64,000 nt of DNA from Demetria terragena DSM 11295 (lineage in GTDB: Bacteria; Actinomycetota; Actinomycetes; Actinomycetales; Dermatophilaceae): assembly GCF_000376825.1 (NCBI RefSeq), contig NZ_AQXW01000004.1, positions 2,294,001 through 2,358,000 on the forward strand, in the 5' to 3' direction. Positions 25,331 through 33,674 of this stretch are shown here, piece by piece. The notes below the pieces were generated by a model. That model searched no databases and had not been told where the DNA came from. It worked only from the letters and a program-made list of their open reading frames with translations. Positions within the stretch are counted from its first letter, which is position 1. Each line of letters begins with the position of its first letter. Position numbers and translations under genes: made by a program.

Positions 25331-25361
25331 CGCGACCTATCCGGTCTGGCAGGTCGCGACC
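25331..25361. promoter_or_regulatory. Putative activator site upstream of mdo
   Basis: CGCGACCT (25331-25338) and AGGTCGCG (25351-25358) form a perfect 8-bp inverted repeat. The segment GACCTATCCGGTCTGGCAGG closely matches GACCTACCCGATCAGGCAGG at 33716-33735, upstream of the iron alcohol dehydrogenase. It lies about 12 bp upstream of a plausible -35 box and may bind the LuxR-type regulator encoded at 30422-31105. Confidence 0.6.
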
Positions 25362-25372
25362 AATCCTTACGG

Positions 25373-25401
25373 TTGGGATCCGCTTGGGGGCCTACTAGAT
25401 A
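25373..25401 (+). promoter_or_regulatory. Putative promoter of mdo
   Basis: TTGGGA (25373-25378) and TAGATA (25396-25401) are separated by 17 bp, 57 bp before the mdo ATG. The match is only moderate, as expected for an activated promoter. Confidence 0.4.
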
Positions 25402-25457
25402 TGACTTTGGTCACATAGCGTCGCTGGCATCCGGCACCCGATCTAGAGGAGAGTCCG

Positions 25458-26750
25458 ATGCAAGTTGACGAGCTGATCAAGCCGTTCCCTATCAAAGAGT
25501 TCCACCCCTTCCCGCGCGCTCTGCTCGGCCCGGGAGCGCACGAGATCGTGGGCCCAGAGGCGCTCAAGCTCGGTTTCCGCAAGGTGCTGGTCATGACGTC
25601 CGGACTGCGGGGCACCGACGTAGTCGAGAAGATCGTCGGGTCGTTGAAGTACCACGGGCTCGACGTAGTGCTCTACGACAAGGTTGAGTCCAACCCCAAG
25701 GACTACAACGCCATGGACGGCGCGAAGGCCTACATGGAGAACGACTGCGACTCGTTCGTCTCCATCGGTGGTGGTTCCTCGCACGACGCCTGCAAGGGCG
25801 CCCGGATCTCGGTCGCGCACGATGGCCGCAATGTCAATGAGTTCGAAGGCTTCAACAAGTCTGAGAATCCGAAGAATCCACCGCACATCGCCATTTCTAC
25901 GACGGCTGGCACCGGCTCGGAAACATCCTGGGCGTACGTCATCACCGACACCACGACCGACCCGTCGAAGCCGCATAAGTACGTCGCCTTCGATGACGCC
26001 GCCGTGCCGACCCTCGCGATCGACGACCCGGTGCTGTACTACGACTGCCCACGACACTTCACTGCGCAGTGTGGCTTCGACGTTCTCGCGCACGGCTCCG
26101 AGCCATTCGTGTCCCGACTGGACTTCGAGCCCTCGTATGGCAACGCGCTGCGGTCCATCGAGCTGGTGAGCCAGAGCCTGGTGCGGGCGACCTGGAACGG
26201 CTATGACCTGGCCGCGCGTACCGACTTGATGAACGCGCAGTACATCGCCGCGCAGGCCTTCAACTCCGGCGGCCTGGGCATCATCCACTCGGTGAGCCAC
26301 GCGACGAGTGCGTTCTTCGACACCCACCACGGACTCAACAACGCGATCGCCTTGCCGCGCGTCTGGGCGTTCAACTTGCCCGCGCGGTACAAGCGCTATG
26401 CGCTGATCGCGCAGGCCATGGGCGTCGACATCGGCGGTATGACCACCGTGCAGGCAGCCGACGCGGCCGTCGCGGCATCGATCCGGCTGCTGCGTGACTG
26501 CGGTATCCCAGAGAAGTTCACTGACATCACCAAGGGCACGCACGAGAAGAACCGCCTGGGTGAAGGCCCGACCGAGTTCTACAAGGATCGCCCGACGGTG
26601 ACGGGCGACGCGGAGACGATCGACAACATCACCAACCACGTTCTGGGCGATGCGTGCACGGAGGCGAACCCACGCGAGTGCACCTTCGACTCGGTGCGGC
26701 CGGTGGTCGACCACGCCTACAACGGCGACTTGGACGACCTGCTGACCTGA
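25458..26750 (+). CDS. mdo: NDMA-dependent methanol dehydrogenase
   Basis: The 430-residue member of the iron-containing alcohol dehydrogenase superfamily closely resembles actinobacterial Mdo/Mno. The opening FPIKEFHPFPRALLG, SIGGGSSHDACKGARI for cofactor binding, TTAGTGSETSWAYVITDT, the metal ligands in CGFDVLAHGSEPF, and SVSHATSAFFDTHHG are all characteristic. These enzymes form decamers with tightly bound NAD(P)H and oxidise methanol and other primary alcohols; in vitro they need the artificial acceptor NDMA, and in vivo mycofactocin is the likely acceptor. GAGGAGAG precedes the ATG. Its position directly after mftF is the classic context. Confidence 0.95.
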   Translation: MQVDELIKPFPIKEFHPFPRALLGPGAHEIVGPEALKLGFRKVLVMTSGLRGTDVVEKIVGSLKYHGLDVVLYDKVESNPKDYNAMDGAKAYMENDCDSFVSIGGGSSHDACKGARISVAHDGRNVNEFEGFNKSENPKNPPHIAISTTAGTGSETSWAYVITDTTTDPSKPHKYVAFDDAAVPTLAIDDPVLYYDCPRHFTAQCGFDVLAHGSEPFVSRLDFEPSYGNALRSIELVSQSLVRATWNGYDLAARTDLMNAQYIAAQAFNSGGLGIIHSVSHATSAFFDTHHGLNNAIALPRVWAFNLPARYKRYALIAQAMGVDIGGMTTVQAADAAVAASIRLLRDCGIPEKFTDITKGTHEKNRLGEGPTEFYKDRPTVTGDAETIDNITNHVLGDACTEANPRECTFDSVRPVVDHAYNGDLDDLLT

Positions 26751-26844
26751 CCTGCACCACTTGGCCCCGCGAGTCGGTCACTGGTTATCCCAAGGGCCGG
26801 CTCGCGGCCACCAGCAGTTGAGCTTTCCGACCCCGAGGAGTGAG

Positions 26845-28020
26845 ATGAGCCAGCCCGAGAGCGTCCAGGTTGAGGATGAGTTGTTCGCCGATGTGGACGA
26901 GGTCGCCCATCGGCTGGGGTCGGTCGGCTATCTGTGTGATGAACAGATCGCCACCACGGTCTTCATCGCGAGCAGGCTCGGGCGCCCGCTCCTGCTGGAG
27001 GGACCGGCTGGCGTGGGCAAGACCGACATGGCTCGCAGCCTGGCTCGAGTTCTTGGCCGCGAGTTGGTCCGGTTGCAGTGCTATGAGAGTCAGGACGAGT
27101 CTCGCGCCCTGTATGAGTGGGACTACGGCAAGCAGCTGCTCTATACGCAGATCTTGCGCGAGAAGATCGCCGAAATCGTCGGCGACGCAGCCGATCTCGA
27201 CGAGGCGGTCGGGCGCATCGCGGCCCGTGAGGAGGTGTTCTTCTCCGAACGATTCCTGTCCGAACGCCCCCTCCTGAAGGCGATGCGGAATCCCGAACCC
27301 GTCGTCCTGCTCATCGATGAAGTCGATCGCTCGGACGAAGCTCTTGAGGCCGTACTGCTGGAGACTCTCGCCGAGAACCAGATCTCCATCCCGGAGATTG
27401 GCACCATCGAGGCGGTCTACCCGCCGCTGGTGATCCTCACGTCCAACAACACGCGCGACCTCTCCGCGGCGTTGAAGCGTCGCTGCCTGCACCTCTTCCT
27501 TGACTACCCAGAACATGACCGCGAGCTGGAGATCCTGAAGTCGAAGAAGACTGGGCTGAATGAGGCCGTCGCCGAGGAACTCGTTTCGCTCGTACAGGAG
27601 TTGCGTGGCCTCGACCTTCGCAAGGCTCCGAGTACCGCCGAGACCGTCGACTGGGCGCGTACCCTCGCGGTGCTCGGAGTCACCGAGCTCGAGCGCGGCA
27701 CGCTCGACAACACGGCCAATGTCGTCCTCAAATACGAGCGCGATCTTGAGCGGGCGTTGCAGCACATCGCGACGCGCTACGGAGACGGAGACGGAGACTG
27801 GGCGGACAAGCCTGCCGGCCCAGAGGCGCAGCCGGTGCCGTCGGATGCTTCAGACCGGTCCCGCCCGCAGGGCGTGACGGACGGTCCAGCGGTCATCCAC
27901 GAGCCGGACGATGCGCGAGACACTCGTGACGAACGCGAGCGCCCGGGTCGGCATGGCGCGGCGGCCTTCTTTGGCGGGCGTGGATCGGGCGCATCCGGCT
28001 CGCGACGCCGTCCGGTCTAA
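26845..28020 (+). CDS. MoxR-family AAA+ ATPase
   Basis: The 391-residue AAA+ protein has Walker A GPAGVGKT (53-60), Walker B VVLLIDEVDR (153-162) and sensor 1 in LTSNNTRDL, with an Arg-finger-like KRRC. The C-terminal 70 residues are an acidic/basic low-complexity tail not found in minimal MoxR proteins. MoxR ATPases work with VWA-domain partners to remodel proteins and insert metals, as in methanol and CO dehydrogenase maturation. The partner is encoded 10 nt downstream. GAGGAGTGAG precedes the ATG. Confidence 0.92.
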   Translation: MSQPESVQVEDELFADVDEVAHRLGSVGYLCDEQIATTVFIASRLGRPLLLEGPAGVGKTDMARSLARVLGRELVRLQCYESQDESRALYEWDYGKQLLYTQILREKIAEIVGDAADLDEAVGRIAAREEVFFSERFLSERPLLKAMRNPEPVVLLIDEVDRSDEALEAVLLETLAENQISIPEIGTIEAVYPPLVILTSNNTRDLSAALKRRCLHLFLDYPEHDRELEILKSKKTGLNEAVAEELVSLVQELRGLDLRKAPSTAETVDWARTLAVLGVTELERGTLDNTANVVLKYERDLERALQHIATRYGDGDGDWADKPAGPEAQPVPSDASDRSRPQGVTDGPAVIHEPDDARDTRDERERPGRHGAAAFFGGRGSGASGSRRRPV

Positions 28021-28030
28021 GGCCGCGCGC

Positions 28031-29539
28031 ATGGACGCATCGCTGCAGCGTTTTGCGCAGATGCTCCGCCTCCATGGGGTCCGGGTGAGTACCGCAGAGG
28101 TGATCGACGCCGCCGGATGCGCCGCGCTCCCAGGCGTACTCGCCGATCGAGCACGTTTCCGGGCGGCACTGCGCGCGTGTTTTGTGACCCGGCCGAGCGA
28201 TCTCACGACCTTCGATGAGGTGTTCGACCTCTTCTTCGGCGGCGGACAGGCGCGGGACGTCGTAGAAGCCGGTGGGTCGTCGGCGGAGATGTCTGACGGC
28301 GGCGATGGCCAGTCCTCGGACTCGCTGGACGAGATGGCTCTGGTCGATGGGACACAGGGCGCTGCCGAGATCCAGAGTGGGTCGGCGGGCGAGGCCGACA
28401 TGCGGGAGTTCTTCGATCCCGATGTGCTGCGCTCCGGCTCGAACCTTGATGACGACGCTGATATCGCGGATCTTGCGGCGATGTCGGACGAAGTGTCGTT
28501 CAGTCCCTCAGGCGCGACCTCCCGTGGAACGGGGATGAAGGTCCAATTAGAGGTGTCCCGTTCGCGGGGGGTCGAGAACCCCGGTTCGCTCAGCCCAGCG
28601 ACGGGTCAGGCACTGGATGTGACGCTATCCGACGACGAGGAAGATCGGCTGCTGACTTGGCTTGGAGCCGCCGGATCGAGCAGTTCGGATCCGTCTCTCG
28701 ACGACGCGCAGATCACCGGTCTGCTGGAGCGTCTCCCCGCGCACCTCGCCGACCACCTGCGGAGATTGGCCGGGCTGCGGCGGACGACCCAGGTCGCCGG
28801 CGATATCAGCCCGGTCGTCCTTGATCGAGTGTCTCCGGCTGAGCGAGAGCGCTTGGAGGAATCCTTGCGCAGGCTCGCCCATGATCTGCATGGCGGCCTG
28901 AGTCAGCGCAAGAAGCCTCATCCGCGGGGCCGGATCGAGCCCATTCGTACGACTCGGTCGAGCATGCGCTACGACGGTGTGCCGTTCACGCCGGTCCGGG
29001 TTCGCCAGGTTCGGGAGCGACCGCGTGTGGTGGTCCTCGCCGACGTCTCCCTGTCGGTCCGGGTGACCGCACGCTTCACGCTGCACGTCATGCACGGGAT
29101 GCAGTCTCAGTTCCGGCACGTGCGCTCGTTTGGCTTCGTCGACGAGTTGGTCGAAGTGACCGAGCTATTCCGGACTCATCCCGTCGAGCATGCCCTCGGT
29201 CTGATTTTCGGGGGAGAGATCCTCGACCCCGACGCCAGCTCTGACTACGGGACGGTTTTCGACCAGTTCCTGCACAACTATCCGGACGCGATCAACCACC
29301 GCACGTCCGTGGTGGTGCTTGGCGACGGCCGCAGCAACGGCAAAGACCCAGGGCTGGACAGCTTTGCGCAGATCGCCCGCCGCGCCAAGTCAGTCGTCTG
29401 GCTCAGTCCTGAGCCCTCCCGGTCATGGCGGCTCGGCACCTGCGCCATGCCGCAGTACGCGCCGCTGTGCGACCGAGTGGAGGTCGTCCGCGATCTTGCA
29501 GGTTTGGAGCGGACCTCCCGTTCGGGAGGCCCACTGTGA
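28031..29539 (+). CDS. CoxE-like VWA-domain protein
   Basis: The product is 502 residues. The first 80 are helical (LQRFAQMLRLHGVRVSTAEVIDA), followed by an acidic Gly/Ser/Asp-rich stretch to about residue 180. The C-terminal CoxE-type VWA domain has the metal-site pieces DVSLSV (DxSxS), a Thr in SSDYGTVF and GDGRS. CoxE proteins pair with MoxR ATPases; in carboxydotrophs they help install the active-site metal of CO dehydrogenase. ATG 28031 is chosen because earlier in-frame starts would overlap the MoxR coding tail. The stop overlaps the next gene (GTGA). Confidence 0.88.
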   Translation: MDASLQRFAQMLRLHGVRVSTAEVIDAAGCAALPGVLADRARFRAALRACFVTRPSDLTTFDEVFDLFFGGGQARDVVEAGGSSAEMSDGGDGQSSDSLDEMALVDGTQGAAEIQSGSAGEADMREFFDPDVLRSGSNLDDDADIADLAAMSDEVSFSPSGATSRGTGMKVQLEVSRSRGVENPGSLSPATGQALDVTLSDDEEDRLLTWLGAAGSSSSDPSLDDAQITGLLERLPAHLADHLRRLAGLRRTTQVAGDISPVVLDRVSPAERERLEESLRRLAHDLHGGLSQRKKPHPRGRIEPIRTTRSSMRYDGVPFTPVRVRQVRERPRVVVLADVSLSVRVTARFTLHVMHGMQSQFRHVRSFGFVDELVEVTELFRTHPVEHALGLIFGGEILDPDASSDYGTVFDQFLHNYPDAINHRTSVVVLGDGRSNGKDPGLDSFAQIARRAKSVVWLSPEPSRSWRLGTCAMPQYAPLCDRVEVVRDLAGLERTSRSGGPL

Positions 29540-30414
29540 GCGCCGCGGCCCTCTCAGCGATCGACCCCGTTGGCCCACTCGTCGACGGTGCCTATCTCGA
29601 TGACCTAGTCGAGGTCCGCAGGGTCAACCGCCTGGAAAGGGTGGGCGGTGCCACGGCTCTGCGCAGTCGCTACTTCGTCGTCGACACCACAGGTGCCCAA
29701 CTGCGCGTATGGCATAGCGTGCCGCCAGAACACCGAGGCGAGGGCCTGACGACGCTTCTGGTCGATGAGCTTGGTGGCGCGGGTGTGATCGATGAAATCG
29801 ACCTGTTTGAAAGGGTTTTCGTCGGCATCGTGCGGACGTTCGACGCCAAGGAGAGTGAGGCGATCGACGCATGGACCAGCTTCTATCGAGCGGGGTTGGA
29901 GCAGAGCGTTGCCGCGCCCATGTCCGAGCTGGCGGCGGTCCGCACCTTTGCCGCGGAGCTCGTACCTGCGGGCTCAGTTCTCGAACTGGGAAGTTGCTTC
30001 GGGTTCCTGTCGCTGCACCTCGCGCTCAACGGGCACCAAGCCACCGCGTCTGACCTGAACCCGGGGACGATGCACCTGCTAGGGCAGGTAGCCCACGCCT
30101 TAGGGGCTCCACTCCAGACCGCCATCATCGACGCCGCGGACGTGCCCTTGGCTGATCGTTCAGTCGACACCGTGCTGGCGCTCCACCTGCTCGAGCACGT
30201 CGATGACGACACCGGGGAACGCATTCTGAGGGAAGCCCTTCGTGTCGCACGGCGTCGAACGATCATCGCCGTGCCATTGGAAGAAACCCCGGACCCGACC
30301 TTCGGCCACGTCCGTTGCATCACGCTCGATGACCTCACCAACTGGGGCCAGCAAAGCGGCCGACCGTTTGGGGTGCGCGAGCACCACGGCGGCTGGCTCG
30401 TCGTCGAAGCGTGA
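29536..30414 (+). CDS. Probable mycofactocin oligosaccharide methyltransferase (MftM-like)
   Basis: The 292-residue product has an N-terminal domain of about 120 residues followed by a class I SAM methyltransferase. SAM motif I is VLELGSCFGFLSLHL, post-I is ATASDLNPGTMHLL, and motif IV is VDTVLALHLLEHV. The CFGF variant of motif I and the overall layout recall MftM, which 2-O-methylates the second glucose of mycofactocin in mycobacteria. Its location in a mycofactocin/methanol cluster supports that, but a general methyltransferase cannot be excluded. GTG 29536 overlaps the CoxE stop. It ends 7 nt from the stop of a convergent response regulator. Confidence 0.65.
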   Translation: MSAAALSAIDPVGPLVDGAYLDDLVEVRRVNRLERVGGATALRSRYFVVDTTGAQLRVWHSVPPEHRGEGLTTLLVDELGGAGVIDEIDLFERVFVGIVRTFDAKESEAIDAWTSFYRAGLEQSVAAPMSELAAVRTFAAELVPAGSVLELGSCFGFLSLHLALNGHQATASDLNPGTMHLLGQVAHALGAPLQTAIIDAADVPLADRSVDTVLALHLLEHVDDDTGERILREALRVARRRTIIAVPLEETPDPTFGHVRCITLDDLTNWGQQSGRPFGVREHHGGWLVVEA

Positions 30415-30421
30415 ACCCCGG

Positions 30422-31105
30422 TCAGAGCAGGTCGAGCTTGGACGCCTCGTAGACCGCTTCGGCCCGACTCGCGGCGCCGAGCTTGCGCAGGATGTTGCCG
30501 ACATGGAACTTCGCTGTCGTCTCGGAAATGAACAGCCGCTTGCCGATCAACCGGTTCGAGAGGCCGTGCGCCAGGAGCTGCAAGACTTCGCGTTCGCGCG
30601 AGGTGAGCTCGGGTAGGGCCTCTGGGGCGTTCAGCCCGCTGACCATCGCGGCGGCAGAGCGGGGGTCGAAGGCGCTGCCGCCTCCGCTGACGTCACGGAT
30701 GGCACGCACGAGTCCGGAGGTGTCGACGTCCTTGACCACATAGCCGCGTGCACCGGCCCGAATCGCACGAAGCACAAGGTCTTGGTTGAGGAAGGTCGTC
30801 AGGACCAGGACCGCCAGACCGGGATGCCTCGCGGTGAGTTCCGCGCACAGGTCGATGCCCTCGCTGTCCGAGGAGGTCGACAGCTTCAGGTCGAGGAGGA
30901 CCACCTGCGGTTGCGCATGCGCGACGAGTGGCAGGGCCTCGGCGGGACTCGACGCTTCGCCGACGATCCGCAGATCGTGTTCGCGTTCCAGCACCGAGCG
31001 CAGTCCTTGGCGGACGATCGCGTGATCATCGACCAGCATGATCCGTACCTCATCCACGACACCGAGCTCGATGCTTGGCTGGGTGCGTTCGGACTCTAGG
31101 TTCAT
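30422..31105 (-). CDS. LuxR/NarL-family response regulator (MnoR-like)
   Basis: The 227-residue product has a receiver domain with VDDHAIVRQG, phospho-acceptor in VVLLDLKLS and Lys in GYVVKDVD. The C-terminal LuxR helix-turn-helix is ELTSREREVLQLLAHGLSNRLIGKRLFIS. It is the last gene of an operon with an iron alcohol dehydrogenase and a histidine kinase, linked by 4-nt overlaps. In Mycobacterium smegmatis the system MnoSR, also next to a propanediol dehydrogenase and mno, activates alcohol-oxidation genes; the gene order here suggests the same role. Likely sites are the shared motifs at 25331 and 33675-33743. Confidence 0.85.
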   Translation of the reverse strand: MNLESERTQPSIELGVVDEVRIMLVDDHAIVRQGLRSVLEREHDLRIVGEASSPAEALPLVAHAQPQVVLLDLKLSTSSDSEGIDLCAELTARHPGLAVLVLTTFLNQDLVLRAIRAGARGYVVKDVDTSGLVRAIRDVSGGGSAFDPRSAAAMVSGLNAPEALPELTSREREVLQLLAHGLSNRLIGKRLFISETTAKFHVGNILRKLGAASRAEAVYEASKLDLL

Positions 31106-32439
31106 GACGCTGCCTCCTCGTCGCGTTCTATGGGAATGCGCGACACGACCCGAACGCCGCCCATCGTCGCCCGCCGGAAGGCGAGATTGCCGCCGATGGA
31201 GCGGATGCGTTTGTCCATGTTGGCCAGGCCGCGGTGTCGGCCATCACCGACTGCTGCCTGCTCCAGGCGCAGAACGCGCCGGAGCGCCGTGGGGTCGCCG
31301 TCGCCGTCATCGGAGATCGAGACGAAGAGATCGTTCTGGCGGTATCGCAACCGGATCGAGACGTGCCGGGCATCGGTGTGGACCAGCACGTTGAAGAGGG
31401 CCTCGCCGACTACTCGGGCGATCTCGTGGTGGATGGCGTCGCCAAGGTGGGTGTCTTCGCCCTCGGTCACGAGGGTGATGTTGAGCAGTGAGGTGTGGTG
31501 GGCGACCAGTTCCTTGATGAGTTCCTGGAGTGACCCGACGTCATCGTGCTGACCCGCCGTCAGCGCATAAATCGCGGACCTCATCTGCTCGACTGCGGTC
31601 TGCGTCAAGGACTTCGCGGTGCCAAGCTGGGAGGCGAGATCGGTCTGGCCAGCGGCCTCCGCCTCTCCCCGCGCCAGCTCGACCGCCATTCCCGCAGAGA
31701 GGACGTACTGCGTGACGCTGTCGTGCAATTCGCGGGCGATCCGGTGGCGTTCGTCGTCGATCAACTGGCGCCGGATCGCGACAGCCAGTCGTTGTTCGGT
31801 GGCGTGTAGCTCTGCGGTGCGTTGCGCGAGATCTTGTGCTTGTGCCTGTGCTTCACGCTTCAGCCGTTGCGCCTCGCGGTGCAGGTTGGCGCCATTCCGG
31901 TGTTGCTCCGAGGTGTGCAAGGCCATGGCCGCGAACCCGGCGAGTACGCGCAGCGCGGCCAAATCCTCCGATTCGGGGTGCGGGATGCTGGGATGAAAGA
32001 TCGACAGCCCGCCCACGCGTCGGCTTTCGAGGTACATCGGGATGCGCGTCCAACTGTCGGTGCGCGCCGTCGGGACGGCGTGACCCGCTCTGATGGCACC
32101 GAGTTCGCGTCGCGCGACGTCGGGAAGATCCTCATCGGCAGCGCGCATCCGGCCGTCCGGTCCGACCGCGACGTAGCGCGGCCGAGCACCGTGGACATGG
32201 CCGTCGGAGAGCCCAAGAACGACCCACGCCGCGTCAAGGTGTACGGCTGCGGCTGAGGCGACGGCCTCCAGGACGGCCAGTGGAGCATCGGCGGTGCGTA
32301 CGACGGCGCGCGAGATGCGATCCATGGCCCGGACGGTGCGTTGCATCCGTTCGTTCGATCGCACGAAGGCCGGGTAGTAGGAGTTCTTGCCCGAGCGGAC
32401 CCCCGTGAGCCGGGACAGATCGGAGGCGTCGGAGCTCAC
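31102..32439 (-). CDS. GAF-domain histidine kinase (MnoS-like)
   Basis: The 445-residue product has no clear membrane segment. Residues about 45-185 look like a GAF sensor domain, a coiled coil follows (about 190-225), then HisKA_3 with RHRIARELHDSVTQYVLS (phospho-His) and an HATPase with NVLVHT, DDGDGDP and RGLANMDKRIRSIGG. It probably senses an alcohol, an aldehyde or a redox signal in the cytoplasm. GTG 32439 overlaps the alcohol dehydrogenase stop, and its own stop overlaps the response regulator start, so all three are co-expressed. Confidence 0.85.
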   Translation of the reverse strand: MSSDASDLSRLTGVRSGKNSYYPAFVRSNERMQRTVRAMDRISRAVVRTADAPLAVLEAVASAAAVHLDAAWVVLGLSDGHVHGARPRYVAVGPDGRMRAADEDLPDVARRELGAIRAGHAVPTARTDSWTRIPMYLESRRVGGLSIFHPSIPHPESEDLAALRVLAGFAAMALHTSEQHRNGANLHREAQRLKREAQAQAQDLAQRTAELHATEQRLAVAIRRQLIDDERHRIARELHDSVTQYVLSAGMAVELARGEAEAAGQTDLASQLGTAKSLTQTAVEQMRSAIYALTAGQHDDVGSLQELIKELVAHHTSLLNITLVTEGEDTHLGDAIHHEIARVVGEALFNVLVHTDARHVSIRLRYRQNDLFVSISDDGDGDPTALRRVLRLEQAAVGDGRHRGLANMDKRIRSIGGNLAFRRATMGGVRVVSRIPIERDEEAAS

Positions 32440-33626
32440 AGCGCGGCCCGGAAGATGCGTTCGATATCGGCGGCATCGGATGACCTGGGGTTGGTGGTCA
32501 GGCAGGCATCGTCCAACGAGTTGCGAGAGAGCGCCTCGATATGGCTCTCGTCGAGGCCAAGTTCCCGCAGCGTCCGCGGTACGCCAACCTCATCAGCGAG
32601 CATCCGGATGCGCTCGACAAGGGCCTCGGCCACCTCCTCACCCGGCGCGCCCACTTCCCCGATGCCCAGGTGTCGAGCGATGTCGATGAAGCGTTCGGGT
32701 GCGCTCTCTGCGTTGTAGCGGATGACGTGGGGGAGCAGGACCCCGTTGATCACGCCGTGCGGGGCATCGAGCAGACCGCCGACCTGGTGGCTCATGGCGT
32801 GGGTCGCGCCGAGAATCGCATTGGTGAACGCCAGTCCCGCGTTGAGGCTGGCTTGCGCCATCCCCGAGCGGGCCGTGCTGTCGGTCGGTGCGGTCATCGT
32901 GCGGAGAAGGTGCTGGTCGACCAGACCGACCGCGTGCAGGGCGTGCACATCGGCAAGCGGGTTATGCGCGCGAGACACGAACGCCTCGATCCCGTGCGTG
33001 AGCGCGTCCAACCCGGTGGCGGCGTTGAGCCACTCCGGCATGGTGACCAGCAGGCGCGGATCGGTGATCGAGATCTCTGGGACCAGCGCTCGACCCATGA
33101 TCGTGACCTTCACGTGCCGGGTGGTGTCGGTGACGATGCAGAACTGGCTCACGTCGGCGCCGGTGCCGGAAGTGGTGGGAACCATGAGGAGGGGAGGGAT
33201 CTGGTGGCGGACGTGGTCGACCCCGCGGTAGTCGAGGATCGAGCCGGTCTGGCCAGCGAGGATCGCGACTCCCTTCGCGGCATCCATAGCGGAACCGCCG
33301 CCGATGCCGATGACGACGTCGCACCCCTCCGCCTCGTAGAGTTCGCGCGCTGACTCGACTTCGTGCTCGCGGGGGTTCGGCGTGATTTCGTCGAAGATGA
33401 TCGAATGCAGCCCGACGTCGCTCAGGTGGCGTTGGGCGATCGTCACCCAACCCGCTTCAACGATGCCCCTGTCAGTCACGATGAGCGGACGTCGTGCGCC
33501 GAGTCGTCGCGCGGCGAAGCCGATCTCAGCGAGGGCACCGTCTCCGAAGACGATCTCCGGTGCGTGGAACTTGATGAGGGCCGCGCTGTCGTCTCCGTCG
33601 GGCCGTGCTCGCACCAAGTCGGTCAC
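32436..33626 (-). CDS. Iron-containing alcohol dehydrogenase (possible 1,3-propanediol dehydrogenase)
   Basis: The 396-residue group III alcohol dehydrogenase has cofactor motif GIGGGSAMDAAKG and TTSGTGADVS. The metal ligands lie in TGLDALTHGIEAF and TNAILGATHAMSHQVGG plus APHG. The family oxidises or reduces short alcohols and diols with NAD. Mycobacterial relatives next to MnoSR are annotated as 1,3-propanediol dehydrogenases. GTG 33626 is chosen because GGAGG lies about 7 nt upstream; in-frame starts at 33686 have no such site. It heads the operon with the MnoS/MnoR-like pair and has candidate regulator sites just upstream. Confidence 0.88.
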   Translation of the reverse strand: MTDLVRARPDGDDSAALIKFHAPEIVFGDGALAEIGFAARRLGARRPLIVTDRGIVEAGWVTIAQRHLSDVGLHSIIFDEITPNPREHEVESARELYEAEGCDVVIGIGGGSAMDAAKGVAILAGQTGSILDYRGVDHVRHQIPPLLMVPTTSGTGADVSQFCIVTDTTRHVKVTIMGRALVPEISITDPRLLVTMPEWLNAATGLDALTHGIEAFVSRAHNPLADVHALHAVGLVDQHLLRTMTAPTDSTARSGMAQASLNAGLAFTNAILGATHAMSHQVGGLLDAPHGVINGVLLPHVIRYNAESAPERFIDIARHLGIGEVGAPGEEVAEALVERIRMLADEVGVPRTLRELGLDESHIEALSRNSLDDACLTTNPRSSDAADIERIFRAAL

Positions 33627-33674
33627 GTCGTCCTCCGTCGGCTGTCGCCCGTGGCGGTGTCCAGGTCCGATCAT

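Noticed and set aside
25443-26714. A 423-codon open frame on the - strand opposite mdo
   Set aside because: It is antisense to an unmistakable methanol dehydrogenase and has the Arg/Val/Gly-rich composition of a shadow frame.
28031-29539. Carboxydotrophy (CO dehydrogenase) locus because of MoxR and CoxE
   Set aside because: No coxM, coxS or coxL genes accompany them; the molybdenum enzyme at 39529-43394 has the GEPPL active site of xanthine dehydrogenase and lies 10 kb away with guanine deaminase.
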